Virus record (IMG/VR): IMGVR_UViG_3300009285_001551
Coordinates: 1-46,227 of that record
Strand: one strand, 5' to 3'
DNA: 46,227 nucleotides
DNA from: a virus
The position numbers and the translations under genes are program-made. Positions within the stretch are counted from its first letter, which is position 1, and each line of letters opens with the position of its first letter. Under the pieces are notes generated by a model. That model saw nothing but the letters and a program-made list of their open reading frames with translations. It did not search any database and had not been told where the DNA came from. Positions 40,698 through 46,227 of the stretch are shown here, piece after piece.

Positions 40698-40875
40698 CGC
40701 TCTTTCCTTTCTCCATTTCGTCGAGACGCTCTTTTAATAGTTGATGCGCCGCAACGCTAAGGTCTTGGGGCCACCTCCCAGTTCTGGAAAAGGATAGTTG
40801 CGCAGAATCTGCGTCCTCAATCGCCCGAAGAATATCCTTGCCGTCCATTATTGTCTCAAGCAAGTAATCGCTCAT
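40690..40875 (-). CDS. Small early protein, 61 aa
   Basis: The frame is open upstream to 40989, but ATG 40875 has a strong AAGGAGGT site and the upstream part is occupied by a 27-residue ORF. MSDYLLETIMDGKDI starts the protein and LKERLDEMEKGKSDD ends it. Helical; unknown. Confidence 0.6.
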   Translation of the reverse strand: MSDYLLETIMDGKDILRAIEDADSAQLSFSRTGRWPQDLSVAAHQLLKERLDEMEKGKSDD

Positions 40876-40877
40876 CC

Positions 40878-40961
40878 TCACACCTCCTTGAGTCCTCTGG
40901 CGATCACAACTCCCTTGTCGGTTGCAACGCGCAGACAGTTTTTCTTTGGTTTCGGTTTCAT
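40878..40961 (-). CDS. Micro-ORF, 27 aa
   Basis: ATG 40961 with GGGAGG about 8 bases upstream, overlapping the preceding gene stop as ATGA. The peptide is basic (MKPKPKKNCLRVATD) with a short hydrophobic end. Its 3' end supplies the AAGGAGGT of the next gene. Confidence 0.4.
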   Translation of the reverse strand: MKPKPKKNCLRVATDKGVVIARGLKEV

Positions 40962-41296
40962 TCCGCGACCTCCCAGTCGTCCAATTCAAAAAGCGGCGAT
41001 TCGTTTTGCCGCGACTTGTTGTAGGCGTGGATTAAAGCCTTGAATCCCAAACAGAATCGTTCCGCTTCTTCTCTAGACTTGCAATCGCAAGCCCCCGTCC
41101 GAAAACCAAGGAGGCTGGTTTTGTTAGTGCCCCTAGCCCAAAGATAGGTCATCCGGTGATTGGGGTCATTACCACGCTCCAATAAAAAATCACCCGATCC
41201 AAAAACACCCCGCAGTGGAAAGCTATCCGGTTGTTCCACTACTTTCATCAGCAAGAGGTTATCAACAACCTTGAACGCGCAACGAAGCTTTTGCAT
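40958..41296 (-). CDS. Hypothetical early protein, 112 aa
   Basis: ATG 41296. The protein is mixed alpha/beta, starting MQKLRCAFKVVDNLL, with a CDCKSREEAERF segment in the middle. It is somewhat more AT-rich than its neighbours. Function unknown. Confidence 0.6.
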   Translation of the reverse strand: MQKLRCAFKVVDNLLLMKVVEQPDSFPLRGVFGSGDFLLERGNDPNHRMTYLWARGTNKTSLLGFRTGACDCKSREEAERFCLGFKALIHAYNKSRQNESPLFELDDWEVAE

Positions 41297-41297
41297 A

Positions 41298-41603
41298 TTA
41301 CTCTCCTTGATTCGTCGGAATCTCGACGATCATAGGAACGCAGCGATAACCCCGCTGGTAGAAATAATCCCATGTCGTCGGTGGCGCACAGTGATAAATT
41401 ATGGCATAGAACGTATTGGCGTGCTTGATAAAGTCTTCGACGGCCATGTCTTTACTCGGCTGATTTGTTCTTGTCTCAACCGTTTTTCCGTCCCCGCGCA
41501 CGATTACCCAGTGCCTCACTTTTTTAATCTTGCGAGTTTTCAATTTCGTCTTTTCTCCTTTCAGTTTTGGGCGGTTGTAATCACCTTCTCGAATAAGTGC
41601 CAT
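41298..41603 (-). CDS. Hypothetical early protein with alternative TTG start
   Basis: The ATG at 41603 overlaps the upstream gene by 43 bases and lacks a clear ribosome site. A TTG at 41543 (81 residues), downstream of AAAGGAG and just after the previous stop, is a likely alternative. The core (HWVIVRGDGKTVETR; AVEDFIKHANTFYAII) is alpha/beta. Ends TNQGE. Confidence 0.5.
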   Translation of the reverse strand: MALIREGDYNRPKLKGEKTKLKTRKIKKVRHWVIVRGDGKTVETRTNQPSKDMAVEDFIKHANTFYAIIYHCAPPTTWDYFYQRGYRCVPMIVEIPTNQGE

Positions 41604-41836
41604 ACGAAAGGCGGGGCCTGAAACGAGGCGACGTGATTGACTGCGCCCGGAATCGGATGACCTGTCCCGCGCAAGACAAATTTACGAAGTTTAGGTTGCT
41701 CATTCACGTCAACAAGCGCCCAGATGCAGGGGCCGGAACCGATCTGAGACTCAACTAAAACAATCTTCGCCCCACCGGGCATACCTATTTCAAACTCATC
41801 TCGAATAGGAAACGCATACTTGAATACTTGTCTCAT
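41561..41836 (-). CDS. Conserved small phage protein (DUF7352-like)
   Basis: 91 residues, ATG 41836 after AAAAGGAGAAGG. It shows the familiar pattern of a very widespread small phage protein: FEIGMPGGAKIV, IWALVDVNEQP, LRKFVLRGTGHPI, and a C-terminal FVWHLFE. It is likely a compact beta-barrel. Role unknown. It directly follows the large structured RNA region. Confidence 0.75.
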   Translation of the reverse strand: MRQVFKYAFPIRDEFEIGMPGGAKIVLVESQIGSGPCIWALVDVNEQPKLRKFVLRGTGHPIPGAVNHVASFQAPPFVWHLFEKVITTAQN

Positions 41837-41865
41837 TTTCCCTTCTCCTTTTCTTTATTCTGTGC

Positions 41866-42480
41866 AACGGCCCGAAGGCCCACTCAAGCGGTTTCCCGCA
41901 ACCACAGCCGCCCAACTTTGGAGGCGCGGGGTCGAGCGGCGTTTCCGTGAGACGCTAGCTTCTCACTCGTTTCATCCCTCGACCCTGTCAACGGCTTCAC
42001 GTGCCGTAAGCGCCTCAACTTTTTGCCAGCGAAACCCGCCTTGTCAGCTCTGGTAAGCTGCGGCCCGTCGGCTGATTTCGCGTTTCGACCACTTTCCGTC
42101 TTGTGGCCTTGCGGACACCCGGTAGCAGCCCTTCCTGTCCACAACGAGCGGGTCTTGAGAACTATCGCCGGCAAACTCAAAGATCGTATTTTTGCCAGCG
42201 ACGCCGGATTCTCACCGACACGATGCGACCATTAACGGAACTCCTATCTATCACGACAATTTCGCTTTCGCTGGAATGTCGCTTACCATTCTACTAGGCG
42301 TTTCCCGTTGCGAGACCGCCGTTCAGTCCCGCAGGTTCGTTCCCGCCGAACCGGTCGCTGGCAAACTCAAAGATCGTGGCGCATGAAGCGCCGAAGTTAA
42401 GTGGGGCTGGCCGGTGACGAACCATTTCACTACGAGCCATTCTCTCGCGCTTGTCTGGTGCGACCAGACCGCAGCCCCAT
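41866..42480 (-). ncRNA. Candidate giant structured RNA
   Basis: This is the only long stretch without a convincing gene. On the transcribed strand it is dense in pairing. Two tandem domains each begin with ACGATCTTTGAG and are closed by a long helix: 42365-42354 with 42202-42191 (12 bp, perfect) and 42175-42165 with 42032-42022 (11 bp with one G-U). Hairpins include GGGGCTG/CAGCCCC (42478-42403 arms), TCTGG/CCAGA, GGCGC/GCGCC, GGTTCG/CGAACC, GGGTCGAG/CTCGACCC, GTGAGA/TCTCAC, and GAAA and UUCG tetraloops at 41888-41899 and 41869-41880. Size and setting recall GOLLD/ROOL-type phage RNAs; identity not assigned. Confidence 0.68.
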
Positions 42481-42494
42481 ACTTTGAAGCCCGT

Positions 42495-42842
42495 TCAAGT
42501 CTTCAGTTCATCAAAAGTCTCGGATTTCAAAATCTCCAAATCTTTTACTCGGACATCTCCAGCCTTAATTGTTTCTCGCAGCGACGCCCTGTAGTCTGTT
42601 CGCATGAGAATACAACCACAAAACGCGCAGATTGAAAGACGCTCTAGGATATAGTTTCCTGCTTTTGAATAGATAGGCTTATCTTCTCGCGCAAGACTAT
42701 TACAATCTGGACACCGTGCAGAGTCGATTAGGGAACGAATCCTTTGCTTAAGCCAGTCGTCAAGCCACCACGCATCTTCCTTCTTAGAATCATACAAAAG
42801 AAGCTCCTGAAAAATTTCCATCTCTGTTCGCTCATGTTTCAT
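42495..42842 (-). CDS. Zinc-ribbon protein, 115 aa
   Basis: ATG 42842 with GAAAGGGC upstream. The protein has a helical, aromatic N-terminus (DAWWLDDWLKQRIRSLID) followed by two CxxC pairs (CPDC and CAFC) that form a zinc ribbon, then a short helix. It is immediately 5' of the large RNA, which could be co-transcribed with it. Confidence 0.65.
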   Translation of the reverse strand: MKHERTEMEIFQELLLYDSKKEDAWWLDDWLKQRIRSLIDSARCPDCNSLAREDKPIYSKAGNYILERLSICAFCGCILMRTDYRASLRETIKAGDVRVKDLEILKSETFDELKT

Positions 42843-42904
42843 TTTGAAGCCCTTTCAAACCTTGATTTTCTCCCACTCCTCCAAAACCCAAAGCGCCTTG
42901 CCGA

Positions 42905-43873
42905 TTAAACCGCGACTTCTTTTTTCTCCGCCTCCACAGCAAGCCGCTCAAACTTCACGCTCCACGTTTCAATAGTGTGCGCCTCTTGTGCCTTGAAAGT
43001 TTTTGTCCCCTGTTCACCCCGGACTATCCAGTCGCCACATAACGCAGACTCAATGCCCCGGAAGCGTTTCTTGAGTTTTCCATCAAGGGAATTATATTCC
43101 TTGCCCGTCTCCCTAAGTTCACCGAAACGGTCAAGGTCTGCTTGCAGATCGGCATCTTCGATCACGCTTGCCCCCGCGCCGGTATTGATCGGGGGATTAC
43201 AGGCTCGCCCGAAGGCCCAACACCGGAAACAAACCGACGGGTCTTTGTGGAAGTCGGGCAATGTTCCTTCGGCAATATGGGCAACGGAGTTTTCACATCG
43301 TTTCAAAATCTTTTCCATCGCCTCAAAATCGAGACTAACCGGAATGAGCTTCCAATGCCCCAAACAGTCATCAAGCAGAAACAGCCCTTCCTCTAAGTTG
43401 TTGCCATAAAGATAGGTCTGGAGTTGACGCGGATATTTCGCCGCCCAATGGAATTTGTTGAAGTCATCGGCGGTTTCAATCCGCGCAAAGATGTTCGGAT
43501 TCAGACTCTTAACCTCGAAAGGGAAGTCCTTGCGGTCAACAGAAATAAACCCGTCCACGCGCCCGCGCACAACGATACGCCCCACCTTATCCTTCAATTC
43601 AAACGGTGTCCGCTCCACGCGCACCGTAAAGCCCAAGTCTGCCAGTTCACGGACTACGGCATTTTCGATTAAGTTTCCCCGCTCGAAACGGGCCTTTAGT
43701 TCGCTATCGGGTAATGGACGGTCTTTCCAATTCTGGATTGCAAGAACCATTTCGCGCTCGCACTCGCCGAGGTCGGAGGCTATCGGGTGTGAGCGTGGAT
43801 AAGCGGAGACGCGGGCGGTCAGAGCCTCGCGTCTCCTCATTTCGATTTGTTGAATCAGATCAGCAGCGTTCAT
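42905..43873 (-). CDS. Cas4-like PD-(D/E)XK exonuclease with Fe-S cysteines
   Basis: The frame starts further up, but ATG 43873 overlaps the preceding stop as TAATG and has AAGGAA upstream (322 residues). Active-site residues: GRVDG (Asp107), FEVKS (Glu120-x-Lys122) and QLQTYLY (Gln151, RecB type). Four cysteines, C38 and CFRCWAFGRAC (215, 218, 225), match the Cas4/AddB iron-sulphur cluster. With the next gene it forms a recombination pair like Red/RecET. Confidence 0.82.
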   Translation of the reverse strand: MNAADLIQQIEMRRREALTARVSAYPRSHPIASDLGECEREMVLAIQNWKDRPLPDSELKARFERGNLIENAVVRELADLGFTVRVERTPFELKDKVGRIVVRGRVDGFISVDRKDFPFEVKSLNPNIFARIETADDFNKFHWAAKYPRQLQTYLYGNNLEEGLFLLDDCLGHWKLIPVSLDFEAMEKILKRCENSVAHIAEGTLPDFHKDPSVCFRCWAFGRACNPPINTGAGASVIEDADLQADLDRFGELRETGKEYNSLDGKLKKRFRGIESALCGDWIVRGEQGTKTFKAQEAHTIETWSVKFERLAVEAEKKEVAV

Positions 43874-44661
43874 TATTCCTTGCCCTCCGCCCAAGTGCAA
43901 AGAGCCTCGTAATGTTTCCTCTGAATCTCGCGGGTGTGGTCAACCCCCGCAACCTCTTTGACCTTGGTACGAAGATCATCGTCGCTGATTCCCGATCCCT
44001 TCGCAATCGCGTAAAGCCGTTTCGCTTGAGCTTCGGAAATCACGTCGCCTTGGCTCTCAAGCGTTTTGCTTTTCGCCGAGTAGTCAATCTTGCCGATCTT
44101 GTCGGGGTTCAATCCGGCGGCGGCAAGAATCTCAGGACATGGATTGCGCACGCCCGCGATGCGGGTTACGGCATTGACGATCCAGTTGGAATACGCAGCT
44201 TTCTTCACGTCGCCTTCTCCGGTGAAAGGATTCCACTTGGGGCGGGCATTGAAAAATTGGTCTTTGGAATCGCAGCATCCCACGTACCACCCCCGCCGTC
44301 CCAGAGCCTTTGATTCCACAAAGCCCTCACACCAGTAAATGTAATAAGGACTTCCGGCGTCATCTACCTTGTCATCGCGGTAAAGGTGGGGCTTCTCGCA
44401 ATTGATTCCGAGCGGGTTCATAAGTTTCTCCGCGCCCGACGATTGGAGGCAAAACGACTTGCCCTGATTGATCCAGTCGCTTTCGTGTGTCAGCCGAAAA
44501 CACGCGGCCTGAAATCGCTTGTAAACCTGAATTCCTTTCTCGAATTTCCCGACGTAATCTTCGGTTAGTAGTGAAGGAAGGGCCGGGCCTTCCTCAATTG
44601 GTTCGATTCTCGCCAAGTCAGCGACTTGGTTTTCCGCGTCCGATGTTCCTACTATTGTCAT
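43873..44661 (-). CDS. Probable single-strand annealing / recombination protein
   Basis: 262 residues. It contains QSSGAEKLMNPLGI, CDSKDQFF and DVKKAAYSNWIVNAVTRIAGVRNPCPEIL, a pattern found in phage recombinases near exonucleases. The C-terminal ~50 residues (ISEAQAKRLYAIAKGSGISDDDL ... YEALCTWAE) form the small helical module common at the ends of phage annealing proteins. Partner of the adjacent Cas4-like nuclease. Exact family (RecT, Sak, other) not determined. Confidence 0.62.
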   Translation of the reverse strand: MTIVGTSDAENQVADLARIEPIEEGPALPSLLTEDYVGKFEKGIQVYKRFQAACFRLTHESDWINQGKSFCLQSSGAEKLMNPLGINCEKPHLYRDDKVDDAGSPYYIYWCEGFVESKALGRRGWYVGCCDSKDQFFNARPKWNPFTGEGDVKKAAYSNWIVNAVTRIAGVRNPCPEILAAAGLNPDKIGKIDYSAKSKTLESQGDVISEAQAKRLYAIAKGSGISDDDLRTKVKEVAGVDHTREIQRKHYEALCTWAEGKE

Positions 44662-44673
44662 GCTTGCCTCTCC

Positions 44674-45075
44674 TTAGACGACTCCGATTTTACAGCGCGT
44701 CGCGTTTTTGAGTTTTGCAACTTCATCGGCCAACTTCTTGAGCCGCGCCTCTTTCTTTTCGAGCGCGGCAGCGGATCGGGCGTTTCGACGCAAGGCTGCG
44801 CCCCACGCCTTTGTAATGATACTCAGCACTTTCTTTTGCAGACTTAAAATCGCATCGAATTGGCGTTGAGTAAATTCCTGCTTTCTGAGCGCGAGCGCGA
44901 TGGACTCGAAATCAACCGCGAGCGTTTTGAGAAATTCAGGCGGGGCCAACATGACCGGCCCCTTCTTTTTCTTCACGCCGTCGGGCTTTGTGGTCGGAGT
45001 ATTTTCAATCGCCCTCTTTGCCGTCTCTTTCTTCTCGGCCTTTTTCGCCAGTTTTTCTGCTTCTGTAAGTTTCAT
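44674..45075 (-). CDS. Basic coiled-coil early protein, 133 aa
   Basis: The frame is open to 45141, but ATG 45075 (MKLTEAEKLAKKAEKKE) follows AAAGGAAAGAGAGG. It has a Lys/Glu-rich N-terminus, a basic linker (GVKKKKGP), then helices (FTQRQFDAILSLQKKVLSIITKAWG) and a coiled coil (LEKKEARLKKLADEVAKLKN). Precedes the recombination genes; unknown role. Confidence 0.6.
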   Translation of the reverse strand: MKLTEAEKLAKKAEKKETAKRAIENTPTTKPDGVKKKKGPVMLAPPEFLKTLAVDFESIALALRKQEFTQRQFDAILSLQKKVLSIITKAWGAALRRNARSAAALEKKEARLKKLADEVAKLKNATRCKIGVV

Positions 45076-45100
45076 TTTGGTTCCTCTCTTTCCTTTTGAG

Positions 45101-45286
45101 TTAGACGGGTGGCCCCGTGTTTTGGCCCACATCAGAACCACCCGCCGCCGTTGGACATCCTCGACTTTCAGGAGATTTCCTTTCTCGGTGCTTCTCCGTG
45201 CGAGCCAAAAGGCCCGGACGTTCCTGCAAAATAACTTTGAGATTTCGCGGCGGCTCGGAGCACGAGGCCGCGCCGCCGCGTAGCAT
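45101..45286 (-). CDS. Possible small protein, 61 aa
   Basis: A frame in the 268-base gap between the LRR-like gene and the coiled-coil gene. A purine-rich AAGAAAGGAAAG lies 12-15 bases before ATG 45286, slightly far. The sequence (NLKVILQERPGLLARTEKHRERKS) is basic without a motif. The rest of the gap holds a GCCCGC-GTTT-GCGGGC hairpin (about 45325-45340). Confidence 0.3.
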   Translation of the reverse strand: MLRGGAASCSEPPRNLKVILQERPGLLARTEKHRERKSPESRGCPTAAGGSDVGQNTGPPV

Positions 45287-45343
45287 TGACTTCAGACTTT
45301 CCTTTCTTGTTTGAAGTGCGCGGCCCGCAAACGCGGGCGGCGT

Positions 45344-45961
45344 TCAGTCAAAAATACCCTTCGAGATCAACCATGTCGGGATCGTTTCTCGTCGGAGTTT
45401 ATCGCACCCACTCAGATAAAGCCCGCCCCCGATAGACATGCCTTCGGGAATTGTCAGCGAGGTTAGAGCCGAACACCCGCGTAGATCAAGCCAGCCCCCG
45501 ATAGACATGCCTTCGGGAATTGTCAGCGAGGTTAGAGCCGAACACCTGCGTAGATCAAGCCCGCCCCCGATAGACATGCCTTCGGGAATTGTCAGCGAGG
45601 TTAGAGCCGAACACCCGCGTAGATCAAGCCAGCCCTCAATTTTCATCCCGCGTGAATGCCGCAACGCTTCGGCCCATGTTAGCTTCTTGGTTTTCTTGAG
45701 CGCCGAACATCTAACTTTTCCTCCACGCTCCAGCGCGGCCCCGACGGGCTTGACCTCATAACAAATCCCATTTTCGCGCGACACAAACTGAAAAGTGGCA
45801 AGCGGCCATTGCTTGACGACATGGAGACCTTGCCCGCACTCGATTGATGCGTCGGGATTCCAGTCAGGTGCACGAGCAATCCGCCCGCGCCCCTTGGGGC
45901 CGAACGGCAGAAAGCCATTATGGGTTGTGTGGTCGCCGTTTGTCCAATAGTAGTATTTCAT
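45344..45961 (-). CDS. Phage protein with LRR-like 23-residue repeats
   Basis: ATG 45961 with GGAGG upstream overlaps the previous stop as ATGA (205 residues). The N-terminal ~90 residues (TNGDHTTHNGFLPF; CGQGLHVVK) resemble small phage domains that accompany such repeats. Residues 105-188 contain near-identical units LDLRGCSALTSLTIPEGMSI, a right-handed LRR-like solenoid. The nucleotide repeats are almost identical, so copy number can change easily. Confidence 0.7.
   Translation of the reverse strand: MKYYYWTNGDHTTHNGFLPFGPKGRGRIARAPDWNPDASIECGQGLHVVKQWPLATFQFVSRENGICYEVKPVGAALERGGKVRCSALKKTKKLTWAEALRHSRGMKIEGWLDLRGCSALTSLTIPEGMSIGGGLDLRRCSALTSLTIPEGMSIGGWLDLRGCSALTSLTIPEGMSIGGGLYLSGCDKLRRETIPTWLISKGIFD
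45429..45635 (-). repeat. Three tandem 69-bp repeats
   Basis: Three consecutive 69-bp units (the motif CCTTCGGGAATTGTCAG starts at 45441, 45510 and 45579) differ by only a few bases. Each encodes 23 residues of the LRR-like solenoid. Such near-identity implies recent duplication or gene conversion. Confidence 0.9.
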
Positions 45962-46227
45962 TTCTCTGCCTCCTCCCGCTTCTTTCTTCGCTTCGCGTTT
46001 GCAACGGCCCGCTTGTGCATCGCCTCGGCCTGCTGCCATGTCGAGCATCGCGTTTGATAGCCGATGTCCTTTAGGCTAGGTCTCAGAGTCCGCCTTTTCT
46101 TCGTTAGGCTAGGTGTCAGGAAAATCATGGTTTCAAATAACAGAGGATCGCCGCCCGCCCCAAAGTTCTGATCGAGGCCAAGGAAAACCGTGCTGACTGT
46201 GAGCGCGCCCACTTGTATTCTTGCGAC
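45958..46227 (-). CDS. Conserved early phage protein, 5' end outside window
   Basis: The frame is open to the right edge; GTG 46212 is only a possible start. The sequence VSTVFLGLDQNFG ... PLLFETMIF ... CSTWQQAEAMHK matches a widespread small phage protein (usually VSTVFLGLDHNFG, LFETMVFG, YSTWEEAE). A basic tail (KRRKKREEAEK) ends it. The stop overlaps the LRR-like gene. A start beyond 46227 is likely. Confidence 0.65.
   Translation of the reverse strand, partial: VARIQVGALTVSTVFLGLDQNFGAGGDPLLFETMIFLTPSLTKKRRTLRPSLKDIGYQTRCSTWQQAEAMHKRAVANAKRRKKREEAEK

Noticed and set aside
41884-42180. 98-residue open frame on the minus strand in the long gene-free stretch
   Set aside because: No ribosome-binding site, basic low-information sequence, and the bases are explained by paired RNA helices; it is more likely a chance frame in structured RNA.
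42334-42352. tRNA T-arm-like GGTTCG...CGAACC
   Set aside because: No acceptor, D or anticodon arms can be built around it; it fits better as a hairpin of the large RNA.
1-46227. Circular genome joined at the window ends
   Set aside because: Both end genes run off the edge, but joining the ends gives no clearly better reading frame for either, so circularity cannot be claimed.

Overview
The window looks like most of the genome of a tailed, long-tailed (siphovirus-like) double-stranded DNA bacteriophage or prophage, moderately GC-rich by eye. Essentially every convincing gene is on the minus strand, so the map reads from right to left: small early genes and recombination first, then replication, DNA modification, packaging, head, tail, and finally envelope-associated genes. 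Genes are packed with ATGA, TAATG and TTGA stop/start overlaps, which suggests long translationally coupled operons. The host cannot be named from the sequence. I saw no integrase, DNA polymerase or clear endolysin, and both end genes run out of the window, so this is not a complete genome.

Right part (46227 to 36050): an edge gene; a protein with an LRR-like repeat; a recombination pair (a probable single-strand annealing protein and a Cas4-like Fe-S nuclease); about 640 bases without a gene that look like one large structured RNA (41866-42480); a run of small early proteins; then a cluster around 37-38.8 kb. In that cluster a small RAMP/Cas7-like protein of unknown role is flanked on both sides by arrays in which G-pyrimidine recurs exactly every 5 bases on the coding strand (37066-37145 and 37715-37774). 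A VRR-NUC nuclease and a small HTH regulator follow.

Middle part (36050 to 24000): a DUF1376-type replication initiator gene with internal iterons (probable origin), a DnaC-like helicase loader, an SF2 helicase, a beta-class DNA methyltransferase, a ParB-domain methyltransferase behind a promoter/operator, small and large terminase, portal, scaffold and major capsid protein.

Left-centre part (24000 to 4000): a signal-peptide-bearing virion protein, minor head and connector proteins, tail terminator, two tandem paralogous tail-tube proteins, tail chaperones joined by a -1 frameshift at A-AAA-AAC, tape measure, baseplate/hub and tip proteins, a 1258-residue tail protein and a tail fibre. A ~65-residue beta-rich module recurs in four different virion proteins.

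Left end (4000 to 1): a membrane protein, a lipoprotein, an HNH endonuclease and an alpha/beta hydrolase, closed by a strong intrinsic terminator (1880-1933). Beyond it is a second transcription unit: an HTH regulator followed by small accessory genes separated by GC-rich hairpins.

All assignments come from reading motifs and gene order; no database search was run.
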